From positions 3,844,001 to 3,908,000 of the forward strand of contig NZ_CP011104.1 in assembly GCF_001010285.1 (NCBI RefSeq): a DNA stretch of 64,000 bases, in the 5' to 3' direction. The notes under the pieces were generated by a model. That model had not been told where the DNA came from, searched no databases, and saw nothing but the letters and a program-made list of their open reading frames with translations. Below are positions 17,679-27,191 of the stretch, piece by piece (positions within the stretch are counted from its first letter, which is position 1; each line of letters begins with the position of its first letter). Both the position numbers and the translations under genes were made by a program. The DNA is from Photorhabdus thracensis (lineage in GTDB: Bacteria > Pseudomonadota > Gammaproteobacteria > Enterobacterales > Enterobacteriaceae).

Positions 17679-18394
17679 GGGGCTGTCCTAGATAACGATC
17701 ATAATTTCCCCTTAACTATTTGTTTTAGAATATATAATTGGTCTTTTACACCCGGAGTGTTAAATCTCCACTCACATTCCTTGAGAAAGAGCTCAAAATG
17801 TTCCTTTGGTATACCATTAAATTTACGCATATGACGTTTGGCCTGGTTGCAAAAATTCTCTATCCCATTGATATAGTTTTGACTATTTTTAGCGTCTACA
17901 AACTCCGTGCTATGGTTGATTCGATAGTGTTTAAAATCGGACACGTCCAGCACATCATAGCTGGCAAAATTGTCTGTATAGACCAGGCTGTCAGGCTTAA
18001 TTTTCGCCGTGATTATCGGCATCAAGGTATCAGATTTAGCGTTAGGTATTAAGCGGGTGTAGACCTTACCACCCCCGCTTGAAAAGCCCGAAAACAGGGA
18101 CTTTTCCGGCTGAACCCCGCGTTTTCCCTTACGTTTACTCCCGAAATAGCTTTCGTCTATCTCGAATTCACCTTCAAACATAGAGTGTTCATCGACATAA
18201 TCAGCGATAAGGACTCTGAGGCGGTGGAGATAGTAAGCTGAAGTCGTTTTGTTGACACCACAACTGACTCTGCCGCAGTACGAGCTGTAGCCCCTGCCAC
18301 AAAGAGCTCCTGAAGACGTTTTTGCTTGTATTGGCTAATCCGACTTTTTCTCATTTGGATATCCTAGATCAAATTACTTATCTAGGACAGCCCC
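17679..18394 (-). mobile_element. IS1595-family (IS1016-like) insertion sequence
   Basis: A 716-bp element bounded by 17-bp perfect terminal inverted repeats starting GGGGCTGTCCTAGATAA, flanked by a 6-bp direct repeat AAATTA (17673-17678 and 18395-18400). It carries one frameshifted transposase on the minus strand. It separates the phosphoethanolamine transferase from the glycosyltransferase genes. Confidence 0.88.
17699..18354 (-). pseudogene. IS1595-type transposase, one frameshift
   Basis: Translation from 18354 begins MRKSRISQYKQKRLQELFVA and matches the IS1016 group up to about codon 29; the frame is then lost near 18265. In the shifted frame the protein continues GVNKTTSAYYLHRLRVLIAD, then FEGEFEIDESYFGSKRKGKR with the DDE residues, and VYTDNFASYD, ending LKQIVKGKL. 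The total span is not a multiple of three, so one small indel explains the break. This copy is probably dead unless helped in trans. Confidence 0.85.
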
Positions 18395-18433
18395 AAATTA
18401 TTTACTAATACTCATAAACAAAATAGACATTAA

Positions 18434-19204
18434 TTAAAATCCTTTAATCAAATACATTAAAATGCACCCTGTAATTACACCAAAAGTAAAATACTTTATC
18501 TTTCGTCTATTTTTGATTTTTCTTTGCTTTATCTCTTCATCTGTTTTTATATGATCATCCCAACCAATATGCCTAACTGCACTTTTATCCAAAATAACTG
18601 TATATTTACCTATTTCAGCATATTTCTTTGATAGCGTCATCTCCGTGTCACCAGCTAGATTGTATGGCATGAATAACTCATAATCTGATTTTCTTCTAAG
18701 GCCTGGATTAAAACTAAACCCTCTCCATTTGGGATCATTACTTTCCAGAGTAGAAAAACAAACTCCTTCTAATTCTCTGAAATTACTAGGGTAATGGAAT
18801 GGATAATGAAGTATCACATCCTCTTTCAAATCCCTAAGCCATACTTGAAGTATGTTTTCATCAGATCTCAAAATAACGAAAGAATCTTCGATAAATTTAT
18901 CTCGATAGAAAAGCCAATCGTCTTCACAATGGAATATATAGTCAGTTTTTACTTTACTATATGCCAGATCAATTGATTTAATCTGTCCTAGATTAGGATT
19001 ATTTAAAATAATTTCACAATGTGGTAACCAGTGCTGAGGTATAACAGAATAAATAGATTTGTCTCCAGAATCTTCTGTTATTACAACCTCTTTTATAGGA
19101 TAAGAATTATACTTATCAAATGACTCAATGGTTTGCTTTAATAAATCAAACCGACCACAACTTGTAATAACCAGGGTAACATCACTTGAATCAGAAAAAA
19201 ACAT
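18434..19204 (-). CDS. Glycosyltransferase, GT-A fold
   Basis: The 256-residue protein begins with the GT-A nucleotide-sugar motif LVITSCGRFDLLKQTIESFD and contains HCEDDW near residues 91-96, an acidic DXD-like metal site. A single hydrophobic segment at the C-terminus (YFTFGVITGCILMYLIKGF) would anchor it in the membrane. It probably decorates LPS or another surface polymer. It is very AT-rich. The donor sugar cannot be inferred. The 330 bp between its start and the next gene (19205-19532) contain nothing recognisable. Confidence 0.75.
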   Translation of the reverse strand: MFFSDSSDVTLVITSCGRFDLLKQTIESFDKYNSYPIKEVVITEDSGDKSIYSVIPQHWLPHCEIILNNPNLGQIKSIDLAYSKVKTDYIFHCEDDWLFYRDKFIEDSFVILRSDENILQVWLRDLKEDVILHYPFHYPSNFRELEGVCFSTLESNDPKWRGFSFNPGLRRKSDYELFMPYNLAGDTEMTLSKKYAEIGKYTVILDKSAVRHIGWDDHIKTDEEIKQRKIKNRRKIKYFTFGVITGCILMYLIKGF

Positions 19205-19532
19205 AATATTTACTCATCGATTTCTATAAAATCACTATTATTTAGCATAGTAACAAAAAAATCACTACACTCATAGTATTATAACAAATGGTTTCATTTT
19301 AAGGCCTTTTTAACCTTTTAGCAAAAGATAATATACAACTCTTCGTGTATTCTCACATAGTGCTTATGGCTCATCTGCTTTACCCATAGACGAATAAATA
19401 TTTCCTATGAAATTGCATATAATTTTATAAAAAACAATCTTATTCTTTGGATACTGAATAATTCCTATCTATTATGCAATATTTTCTTTAATAAGAGAAA
19501 ATGCGGGTACGGATTTTTTCACCTTTGAAATT

Positions 19533-20489
19533 CTATTTCTTTTTTATCTTCATAAATTTTCTTTTAAAACTAAATCTAACGTTATAGTCCAATATAAATC
19601 TTAATGTAGACAAGCTATTTATTATCTTGTAAATAGAATCAGAATATTCCTTTGATAATTTATCCCCATACTTATAGATAAGCTCTATAGCATGGCAAGC
19701 TGTAAGATTCCTAAATTTTCTCCCGAAAGTTTTATCAGTTATTAAGATAACCTCTGCCATTATATTTACTTTAACTTCATTAATGGAATTAGACAGACTT
19801 CCCTCTCTTTTTACGTAGTTATAGTACTTCATTTCAGTATAGTGAATATTATTACACTTGATCAATAACAAAGGGAATAACAATGCATCTTCATAACAAG
19901 GAGCTTCAGGGAAATTATTTCCATGAAACAGTTCTTTCCTAAAAAATTTCCCTATTAGATGAGCTTGATATTTTTTATGAATTAAAAATTCTTTTATTGC
20001 TGTATTTCTGTGAAGTTCTACCGAAGAAAGTAATTTTGATTTTTCCATTATATCTGAATCTTTTCTAACTTCATTTAACCTACTGATAAATATATCTGGT
20101 TTATTATACTCTAAGAAATCTAAAATTTCTCTCATAGAGAAGTCAGATAAAAAGTCATCACCATCAACGAATGTTATATACTCTCCATTGCTTATTTCTA
20201 CCGCATATTTTTTTACTTTACCTGCGTTTCTAAACTCCTTTCTTATATAAATAAAGGACTCATTCTCCTCAGAGAATTTTTTTAAGATTGATGAAGTCGA
20301 ATCAGAAGAACTATCATCTATCAGCAAAACTTCATATTCTTCAGGATCGCATTGAGATAAAGCATGTTTTATGGTGCTTACACATTTGAAAATTAGTTTT
20401 TCTAGGTTATGCGCAGCTACTGCGATTGATAATCTCTTTGGAACACAACCATGAGTATCATTAGTTTTAGTCATCATATAGATAATCAC
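19533..20489 (-). CDS. Glycosyltransferase family 2
   Basis: The 318-residue protein has the GT2 motifs RLSIAVAAHNLEKLIFKCV at the N-terminus, LLIDDSSSDSTSSIL near residues 55-69 and ITFVDGDDFLSDF near 109-121 (the DXD site). The C-terminal half is helical and basic. Two in-frame ATGs lie just inside (20477 and 20474), so the true start may be 12-15 bases downstream. It is probably involved in surface polysaccharide synthesis, on the same strand as the GT at 18.4 kb and of similar AT-rich composition. Confidence 0.8.
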   Translation of the reverse strand: MIIYMMTKTNDTHGCVPKRLSIAVAAHNLEKLIFKCVSTIKHALSQCDPEEYEVLLIDDSSSDSTSSILKKFSEENESFIYIRKEFRNAGKVKKYAVEISNGEYITFVDGDDFLSDFSMREILDFLEYNKPDIFISRLNEVRKDSDIMEKSKLLSSVELHRNTAIKEFLIHKKYQAHLIGKFFRKELFHGNNFPEAPCYEDALLFPLLLIKCNNIHYTEMKYYNYVKREGSLSNSINEVKVNIMAEVILITDKTFGRKFRNLTACHAIELIYKYGDKLSKEYSDSIYKIINSLSTLRFILDYNVRFSFKRKFMKIKKK

Positions 20490-21479
20490 CTTTTACTACT
20501 TTTTTACAATTGCCAATGAATTAACCAGTGATAACTAAGTTAACGAGCCAACTGATATGTTGTAGTTAGTAAAAAAATTCTATTAGCATTATTCATAAAA
20601 AGGAGTGATTTTCATCGGAAAACCACAAGTCCCTGAGCATTCCGTTATCAACGGCAATAATACACGTATCATAGCTGGGTATGGCTGATACTATGTTATA
20701 CATATCAATATGACTTAACAGATTTTACATTTTCTTATGCCCGCTTCTTGATTGGCTATACTATAGTTAATCGCAATATCTTTTACCATTCTGTTCGTAT
20801 CCTAAAACTATATGAGTTAAAAGGAAAAGTAAACAGTCTGATTAGATAGCTTTTTATAAGCTTCATACTTCTATACCAATAACATATTCATGCAACGGTA
20901 AAAAGTCATTTAGCTTTTAAATAGAAGCTGAAATTCAATATCTACATCCATTTGAGCCATTTGCGAGTAACATACAACATATTTTTCATCATGTGAATCA
21001 AAATAATATAATATTTTTATAAACCTGAATACTTCGATTATAGGATAACTAACATAGCATAGAAATATCACTGTGATTTTCAAGTATAAATAAACTCATG
21101 CTATACCATACGTTAATCAATTATAGTGGCGAGATAAAGCCACTTAAAATGATAAGTCATGATGTAAAACTACTTCAACATCGAAGAACGTCAGTTTATC
21201 TAAAACAAGGCATTACAATCTCATTATTATCCTCAGCGATTTTCGTGAAGTACCAGAAGGTATCGGTTATGGTATTTATAGCTAGATCACAAAACAGGGA
21301 GTAGAGCATCAATACACAGGATTTTAATGTCGGCTTATCATCCTAAGTATTGAGAATATTGTGGGTCCCATGATGTAAGAAAGTGGGTCATGCGAATATG
21401 CTGATTTATTACCCAAAACATGATCGCGATTCAATCACAATGCATAAGTTCTTTCCTAAATCGCCATTTTGGTTATTTC
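20490..21479. other. Gene-poor AT-rich gap
   Basis: Nearly 1 kb without a gene I can support. A 68-codon frame at 21098-21304 has no ribosome-binding site and no recognisable content. The right part (from about 21380) is an inverted, worn extension of the repeat that flanks cassette B, including an ACCCAAAA match to 12890. Confidence 0.5.
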
Positions 21480-21590
21480 TTGACACGCTGAACCATCCGA
21501 TTTTTACCATACTAAATCTCGTTTAATGCTTTAAGCAGCTGCCTTGGCAAAGAATGCTGTCAGTTAACGGGTTACAACAAACATTGGTTT
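21480..21590 (-). repeat. Inverted copy of the cassette-flanking repeat
   Basis: Read on the minus strand, this is the same repeat as at 12719-12838 and 29402-29521 (…TAACCCGTTAACTGACAGC…CGGGAT-like…). It directly precedes crossover site 3. Confidence 0.8.
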
Positions 21591-21597
21591 GTCGGAA
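21572..21597 (+). other. Invertase crossover-like site 3
   Basis: A 26-bp site with arms around a central TT (ACAAACA-TT-GGTTTGTCGGAA). It has the same orientation as site 1, so direct recombination with site 1 would delete rather than invert. With sites 2 or 4 it would invert. Confidence 0.75.
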
Positions 21598-22533
21598 ACG
21601 GTGAATTTGGCTAAGGGGGCGTATCCCGGTTTGAGATCCGTTAATGAGATCCCTTCTCTTGGATATAACGGCGCGTTCCAAGGTAGAGAATCTATTAATT
21701 ATGCAAAAGGAGTCAGTATTGGCGATAGCGACTACGGACAGATTTGGGTTAACTCATCGGGTCGGCTATTTGCTCAATTTTCCAATAATAATGGCGCAAA
21801 ACAGGGAGGTGAATGTGTTTATATGGACGATATTACATCCATTGAGCAAAAAGCTAATAATGCCGTACCGAGCAGCCGGAAAGTGAACGGCAAGGCGTTA
21901 ACCAGGGATATCAGTTTGAGTGCGGGGGATGTGGGGGCTTTTAATGGATTTATTTTTGTCAACAGTATCCCGACACGTAGTTATGTTGGGGCCTGGGGCG
22001 GGTCCGGGAACGGAAGTTCAGGGTGGGTTAAAGGACTTAATATCGGTACGGCGGGTAGTGATGTCGGTCAACTATACATTGATCCCGATGGAAATCTTTA
22101 TGCATATTTTTTAAATAATCATGACTTTACAAGAGGGGGGGCAGTCAATACTCATCCTGTGGGCTCACCCATCCCGTGGCCGTTACCTAATGCTCCTACT
22201 GGTTATTTCACATGCAACGGTCAGTCATTTAATAAATCCATATATCCACAATTGGCCGTAGCTTACCCATCAGGAAAACTGCCTGATTTGCGTGGGGAAT
22301 TTATCCGTGGTTGGGATGATGGAAGAGGTGTTGATAGTGGTCGCGGGATTTTGTCTTGGCAGGCTGATGAATTTAAATCACATTCACATAGCTATCAAAC
22401 AATAAATGAACCGGGGACGGGAAGAGCATCGGGGGCCGGAGCAGGGTTTCAAACATTTGAAACAAATAAGACTGGTGGCAACGAAACCCGCCCTCGCAAT
22501 ATCGCATTTAACTACATAGTGAGAGCAGCATAA
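21589..22533 (+). CDS. Silent tail fibre tip, cassette C
   Basis: A 314-residue fibre tip in frame with crossover site 3 (…NIGLSETVNLAKGAYPGLRS). The TTG at 21589 is unlikely to be a real start. Content: a unique module with WVNSSGRLFAQFSNNNGAKQ, then VPSSRKVNGKALTRDISLS, a segment almost identical to the expressed fibre (FIFVNSIPTRSYVGAWGGSG), and the collar domain ending PRNIAFNYIVRAA. It has no promoter or constant base of its own, so it should be silent in this orientation. Confidence 0.8.
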   Translation: MSETVNLAKGAYPGLRSVNEIPSLGYNGAFQGRESINYAKGVSIGDSDYGQIWVNSSGRLFAQFSNNNGAKQGGECVYMDDITSIEQKANNAVPSSRKVNGKALTRDISLSAGDVGAFNGFIFVNSIPTRSYVGAWGGSGNGSSGWVKGLNIGTAGSDVGQLYIDPDGNLYAYFLNNHDFTRGGAVNTHPVGSPIPWPLPNAPTGYFTCNGQSFNKSIYPQLAVAYPSGKLPDLRGEFIRGWDDGRGVDSGRGILSWQADEFKSHSHSYQTINEPGTGRASGAGAGFQTFETNKTGGNETRPRNIAFNYIVRAA

Positions 22534-23159
22534 TGACAGAACAAAAGTATTCTTTAGAACCAGAAGTAGCAGTATTGGGCAAAGATGGATTAGCCGAAAA
22601 AGCAGGTTGGATAAATGTTTACCACACTAATCAATCAACAAGAGAATTTACAAGCGCAGATATTGAATATCTGATGCTCGGTATCGGTCTATCAGCTGGG
22701 GCCTATCCCGATGCGCTAGAACTCCCTAGTTCTCATGATTTGGCGGTTTGGCGCAGTGAAAACGGTAAGTGTTGGGAAACCGTCCCAGACTATCGCGGAA
22801 AAATTGCTTACAATAAGCAAACCCGCATACAGCAAGAAATCACAAAAATCGGTGAGCTACCAGAAACACTGACATTTAAACAACCTAAGACCCATTTTGA
22901 CATATGGAACGGTAAAACGTGGGTTATTAACAAAGACGCTCTGAAAGCAAATCAGATTGAACAGGCAGAGCAGCAACGAGCTACACTGCGCAAACATGCA
23001 AATGAAACAGTTATGTTACTGCAACATGCCGTTGATGCTAAACTGGCCTCAGAAGCGGAGAAAACAGCATTATTGAACTGGAAAAAATATTTTGTATTAT
23101 TGAGCCGTGTTGACACCTCACTAATTCCTGATATCGAATGGCCGGAAAAGCCAGAGTGA
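22533..23159 (+). CDS. Tail fibre assembly protein, cassette C
   Basis: The 208-residue Tfa-family protein (MTEQKYSLEPEVAVLGKDGL … SLIPDIEWPEKPE) overlaps the tip stop as TAATG. It is the same length as the expressed Tfa and clearly homologous over its whole length. It is intact. Confidence 0.85.
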   Translation: MTEQKYSLEPEVAVLGKDGLAEKAGWINVYHTNQSTREFTSADIEYLMLGIGLSAGAYPDALELPSSHDLAVWRSENGKCWETVPDYRGKIAYNKQTRIQQEITKIGELPETLTFKQPKTHFDIWNGKTWVINKDALKANQIEQAEQQRATLRKHANETVMLLQHAVDAKLASEAEKTALLNWKKYFVLLSRVDTSLIPDIEWPEKPE

Positions 23160-23171
23160 GAGTGACGAAAT

Positions 23172-23190
23172 CAGGGCCAAGATGGCCCTG
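23172..23190 (+). terminator. Intrinsic terminator after cassette C tfa
   Basis: CAGGGCC-AAGAT-GGCCCTG makes a 7-bp stem, followed by TTCTTGTTTT. It lies 12 bp after the tfa stop. From here to 23691 there is no gene; the last 150 bp resemble the leader of the phosphoethanolamine transferase at 16 kb (CACATGA.GAA.AATACATAGTAT). Confidence 0.7.
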
Positions 23191-23691
23191 TTCTTGTTTT
23201 GGCTGCACAGTGAACCGGTCATGGTCAATAGCCGGAAAGACTATTGTTACTGCTGAAGTAATATAGTCGATCTCAACAAAACAAGGAGCTTCCAGGGAAC
23301 TACCCAATTATTTAATACTCTATCTAGGATTTCTATAACAGAAACGTATCTATTCATAAAACTAATAGGGAATTTAATTACGTATTCACCTTTCCTACTA
23401 AACAAACCCCATTAATAAATAACCTCTGTATCACCACGTTTCTACCATCCATTTATGGATAGTATAGCTGTACTTTTTGTACTTACATTTTCCACTAAGA
23501 TATCTTATTTCAATTATCTAAGTATTCAGGTTTAATAAAATAATTGAATTATTCTGATTCACATGATGAAGAATACATAGTATGGTATTAACAAATAACT
23601 CATCCGGATAGAAATATTGGGTTTTGATTTATATTTCTTTGAAAATTAAACTACTTTTTACTATTACTCGATTTCCTATTGACGCATAGAT

Positions 23692-23994
23692 ATGCAGCCT
23701 AAAAAGATCATGATAATCAATCAGTTACTATCTATTTCGCTATTTATTTTTTGTCTTTTAGATCATATAACTTTGGGGTGCCGCTTAAAAATAGGTTATG
23801 TACTTACTATATTCCCTATTTTCCTGTCGCTAAATAATACTTATAAGATTTTTAGAGTTCTTCTTATCGCTCTTAGTATAGTAGCTCTCATTTACATTTC
23901 TACTGGCCTGGTGTATAGCCTGCCGAACTTTAATTCTACTTTCTATTCATATCGGGAATTTTCTCGATATCAATCAGCACTAGGTGTAATCTAA
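23692..23994 (+). pseudogene. N-terminal fragment of an EptA-like transferase
   Basis: This 100-residue frame matches residues about 1-80 of the transferase at 16.0 kb (LFIFCLLDHITLGCRLKIGY versus LFIFCLLAHIAMGYRLKIGY; then LPNFNS). It covers only the first membrane segments, then diverges and stops exactly where a methyltransferase gene begins (TAATG). The catalytic domain is absent, so it cannot act as a transferase. It may simply have kept the promoter and leader for the inserted gene. Confidence 0.75.
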
Positions 23995-24689
23995 TGAAAA
24001 ATATTCCACGCTCTACCTTAAACGATATCATTGAATGGGATGTTAATAGTTGGTCTAAATGTTTAGGTTTTTGGCTTTCAAAGGGAAAGGTTAATTTAGA
24101 AAATGCTCAAGCTTTGGAGATTGGCAGTCGCAATGGTGGTTTGTCATTATGGGCATCACTAAATGGTGCTAGAGTAATTTGCTCAGATCTTGGCGGCCCG
24201 AATAAAAAAGCTTACCAAAAACATAGAGATTACAATCTTAGTGATTATATTACATATAAAAACATAAATGCACTAAACATTCCATATGAAAATGAACTGG
24301 ATATTGTACTTTCTAAATCAGTTATCGGCGGTATAGGGCGCAATAATAATATTGAAAATCAGAAAATAGCCATATCAGAAATATACAAATCTTTAAAGAA
24401 AGGAGGAGAATACTGGTTTGCTGAAAACCTATTAGCATCTCCTGCACATAAAATATTAAGATCTAAGTTTATCCAATGGGGAAATGAATGGAAATATATA
24501 ACAATAAACGATATGAATGAATATTTATATCAATTCTCAAGTGTTGAATATACTACCGTAGGGTTTGTTTCCTGTTTTGGAAGAACAGAAAAACAAAGAA
24601 GAGTATTAAATTTTTTTGATAAATTTATATTCTCAGCAATAATTCCTGAAAAATGGAATTATATTATGATTGGAGTGGCTAAAAAATAG
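23994..24689 (+). CDS. SAM-dependent methyltransferase, class I
   Basis: The 231-residue protein has motif I as ALEIGSRNGGLSLWASLNGA (residues about 40-59), an acidic loop CSDLGG, and KSLKKGGEYWFAENLL, the usual layout of class I methyltransferases acting on small molecules or sugars. Its start overlaps the stop of the EptA-like fragment. AT-rich, like the glycosyltransferases. Substrate unknown; the neighbourhood suggests a surface glycan. Confidence 0.75.
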   Translation: MKNIPRSTLNDIIEWDVNSWSKCLGFWLSKGKVNLENAQALEIGSRNGGLSLWASLNGARVICSDLGGPNKKAYQKHRDYNLSDYITYKNINALNIPYENELDIVLSKSVIGGIGRNNNIENQKIAISEIYKSLKKGGEYWFAENLLASPAHKILRSKFIQWGNEWKYITINDMNEYLYQFSSVEYTTVGFVSCFGRTEKQRRVLNFFDKFIFSAIIPEKWNYIMIGVAKK

Positions 24690-24775
24690 AGTTTTTTTCA
24701 TATAAAGCTTGAGGTTTGAAATGAGGGAAAACATCCCTCATTTATTTTATTCTGGCAATTCCGACCATTAGATAA

Positions 24776-24925
24776 ATAGCTTTCCATAATACCGATACAC
24801 CTATGCCTTTTATTTTCTTTCTGAACAACATTGGCTCTGTAGCCTATTTCACTGATTCTACGGACCGCTTGGATGAAAAGGCTGTATGTCTTGGTACACA
24901 AGGGCTAGTTGGAAGTGGAGCATAA
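24776..24925 (+). pseudogene. Possible C-terminal fragment of an unknown protein
   Basis: After an in-frame stop, a frame reads AFHNTDTPMPFIFFLNNIGS and DSTDRLDEKAVCLGTQGLVG, ending at a TAA at 24923. It looks protein-like but has no start, and I cannot name a family. It lies just before the wrecked fibre cassette D and may be a remnant of another fibre or hydrolase. Confidence 0.3.
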
Positions 24926-24967
24926 TTATGAAAACTTATTTATCATAAACCTAATAAATATCAAAAC

Positions 24968-24993
24968 TATTCAATAGCATTGATTTGATGGAA
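24968..24993 (+). other. Degenerate crossover site of cassette D
   Basis: Aligned to site 3, this 26-bp stretch keeps AGCATTG-TTTG-TGGAA but has lost the GG of the core (TTGATTTG). The bases after it (GGGGGCTTATCCCGGTTTGAGGC) continue the match to cassette C. It is probably no longer a recombination substrate. Confidence 0.55.
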
Positions 24994-25345
24994 ACAGTGG
25001 AATCGGCAAGGGGGCTTATCCCGGTTTGAGGCCCGTTGCTGAACTTACATCAGAAGCAGTGCCAGCTGAAATAAATACTACAGTGGGATGGGTTTTTGAC
25101 GGTAAAAAATCATCCCGCGCATTTACACGTTGGAAGAGCAACGACAACAGATAGAGGGCCAAAAATCAGAGAAGATGATTGCCGCAAACTTAATTATTCA
25201 GCCTTTGCAAGATGCCATTGATTTAGGGATAGCCACCAACGAGGAAAAAACGTTATTACTTTCATGGAAAAGGTATAGAGTGTTACTGAGTCGCATTGAT
25301 ACCTCATTAGTATCAGAAATTAACTGGCCTGAAAAACCAGCGTGA
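24994..25345 (+). pseudogene. Wrecked fibre cassette D: tip start joined to tfa end
   Basis: The left part matches the start of cassette C (GGCTTATCCCGGTTTGAGGC). Near 25100 it passes into assembly-protein sequence, and from 25130 a 71-codon frame reads as a Tfa C-terminus (LIIQPLQDAIDLGIATNEEK … SLVSEINWPEKPA). The middle of the fibre tip and the N-terminal part of the Tfa are deleted. Confidence 0.75.
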
Positions 25346-25352
25346 AATAATA

Positions 25353-25373
25353 ACGGCCTGCTCTCCAGGCCGT
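25353..25373. terminator. Hairpin between cassette D and the reverse glycosyltransferase
   Basis: ACGGCCTG-CTCTC-CAGGCCGT is an 8-bp stem between two convergent genes. No strong T run follows, though the flanks are AT-rich. Likely a bidirectional terminator. Confidence 0.55.
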
Positions 25374-25385
25374 AAATCTAAAGAT

Positions 25386-26483
25386 TTAGGATTTATAAAC
25401 TGAACTATAAATATTTATCGTTTCTGAGACCATTTTTCTCACATCAAACTCTTTAATCGCTTTTTCTCTGGCCTTTTCAGACAGCCTTTCTAACTCTTGA
25501 GATGATAAACCAGCAATCAGTTTTAAAATCTCATATACTGATGCTTCATTTCCTGCTTTTGTGATCCAGCCATTAACACCATGATCAATGTTTTCTGGTA
25601 ATCCCCCAAAATCACTGACAATAATAGGTAGACTACAAGCCATCATCTCTCTGCAAGCAAAACTGATAGTTTCACAATTGGTAGATAAAACAAATCCTAC
25701 AGAAGCATTCTTCATGTAATTAATGATCCTTTTGTCATCATTGATATAACCAGTGAATTCAACATCAACATGATAGAAAGGAATACCGACTAATTTATCG
25801 ATATCTTTTTGATAAGGAATACGCCCAATGATCTTTATACGAAATTTATCAGATAATGCTTTATCTTTTGCCAGGCATCTTATCAACAAATACCAACCTT
25901 TGTGCCCAGCTGTCCCAGCAGAAGAGATAAGCGTTATCTTTCCTTTTTCTGTAATTATACGTTCAATCTTCCATTTGTCAGTATTAACACCATTTTTTAT
26001 GGTAATAGCTTGTTTGTCAGAGACAAAAGATGAGCATTGGTTTCTGGTGGCGTCACTAACGAAGATGATTTTTTCATTGAATTTTTTCAGCCTGACTCTG
26101 GATAACCAAGACACAAAATAATGATTATGTTTCGTATAGATTATCTTACTTTTCAAGCCAAAAAGAACCTTTGCTAGGATAGCGATCTTATTATCAGAAG
26201 TTCCATTAGTATGAATAACGTCAATTTTTTGTTTTTTTGCAATACGTGACAAGGTTTTACAGGTTGTTACGAGTTGTTTAACTTTATTGAGTTTGCAGAA
26301 AAAATAAAGTGGAACAACATTGTTGAATCCAGAGCTGACAAGTTCTTTGTACAATCTACTTTCTGGTGGGCAAGCAATAAATAGTTTCCCTTTGTTATAA
26401 TCAAAATATTTAACTATACTCATTATATATGTGGTATGACCACCACCATTTCCTGTATGAAAATTTGTAATCAAAATATTCAT
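25386..26483 (-). CDS. Glycosyltransferase family 4
   Basis: The 365-residue protein begins MNILITNFHTGNGGGHTTYI, with the glycine-rich loop of GT-B enzymes, and has the family 4 acceptor and donor signature NCETISFACREMMACSLPII then VSDFGGLPENIDHG (residues about 270-305), including the EX7E-type glutamates. It would transfer a sugar during LPS or capsule assembly at the cytoplasmic face. Intact, and AT-rich. Confidence 0.85.
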   Translation of the reverse strand: MNILITNFHTGNGGGHTTYIMSIVKYFDYNKGKLFIACPPESRLYKELVSSGFNNVVPLYFFCKLNKVKQLVTTCKTLSRIAKKQKIDVIHTNGTSDNKIAILAKVLFGLKSKIIYTKHNHYFVSWLSRVRLKKFNEKIIFVSDATRNQCSSFVSDKQAITIKNGVNTDKWKIERIITEKGKITLISSAGTAGHKGWYLLIRCLAKDKALSDKFRIKIIGRIPYQKDIDKLVGIPFYHVDVEFTGYINDDKRIINYMKNASVGFVLSTNCETISFACREMMACSLPIIVSDFGGLPENIDHGVNGWITKAGNEASVYEILKLIAGLSSQELERLSEKAREKAIKEFDVRKMVSETINIYSSVYKS

Positions 26484-26677
26484 GATTCTTGCTTACTCTT
26501 ACCTTTAATTATCTGTTAAGTTTATGAGCTGTGTCTCATGATCTTGTTACTAAAATTCTTATTTCCCTCTGTTACGTAGTCAGTACCTACAGCAGGAAGC
26601 CTATTTCCCTGCTACATTATACTGCACTCTACTTTATCTTTAATTCAACGTAGCCAGGGTTTTAAATATCCAACAGG

Positions 26678-26803
26678 CTATTTCTTTGCAGTGAAGCCTC
26701 TTGGAGTATTATCAGACTCAAGATGCTGTTTGATCAACTGTTGAAAATCTGGGACATATGAATCAATAAACTTCTTGTTTACTGCACCATGTAATTTTAG
26801 CAT
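26678..26803 (-). CDS. Short unidentified frame, possibly a gene remnant
   Basis: A 41-codon frame reads MLKLHGAVNKKFIDSYVPDF … SDNTPRGFTAKK. The composition looks protein-like but I recognise no family and see no clear ribosome-binding site. It could be the C-terminal end of a lost gene. The rest of 26484-26984 shows no gene. Confidence 0.25.
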   Translation of the reverse strand: MLKLHGAVNKKFIDSYVPDFQQLIKQHLESDNTPRGFTAKK

Positions 26804-26984
26804 GTTTTGCGTAATCGATAGTTAGGTTACGAAAGGGTATTTAGAGCTTACCTGTTTACAATACTCTGCTTTACCGAGATATCAGCTCATTCTAAATTAC
26901 GTAATGTAAAAGTATATGATAATCCCTAGGGAAGATTTTGGCTAGATAAAATTGAATTTTGGCTTCTCCTATTTTTTGCAATTT

Positions 26985-27191
26985 ATGGAGTTCTTTTTAT
27001 TGGTCTCTGCATAATCACTCTTATTTGTGTCCCTGTCAGGCTAACATATGGCCCGCTGGGCTTTAATTCTATTATTTCCCTGTTTTACACAAACAAGAAA
27101 GAAACCGATGAGTTTATAACAGCTATCCCTGAGAATTATTATCTATTTCTCTGATCCTCATATTCAGCCTGTTAGTATTAAAATTAAATAG
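26985..27191 (+). pseudogene. Internal fragment of an EptA-like transferase
   Basis: Translation gives LIGLCIITLICVPVRLTYGP, then FNSIISLFYTNKKETDEFIT and PENYYLFL, matching residues about 57-107 of the transferase at 16.0 kb, followed by a stop and a shifted continuation (ILIFSLLVLK). Sequence before it (TTTTGGCTAGAT, AAATTGAAT) resembles the leader at 15.9 kb. This is a third, dead copy. The stretch 27192-27435 holds no gene. Confidence 0.75.

Noticed and set aside
17699-18354. Programmed frameshift in the IS1595-type transposase
   Set aside because: This family normally encodes one uninterrupted transposase, and no slippery run was found at the break near 18265. A simple indel is more likely.
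21098-21304. 68-codon frame as a gene
   Set aside because: No ribosome-binding site, no recognisable content, and it lies in an AT-rich decayed stretch.
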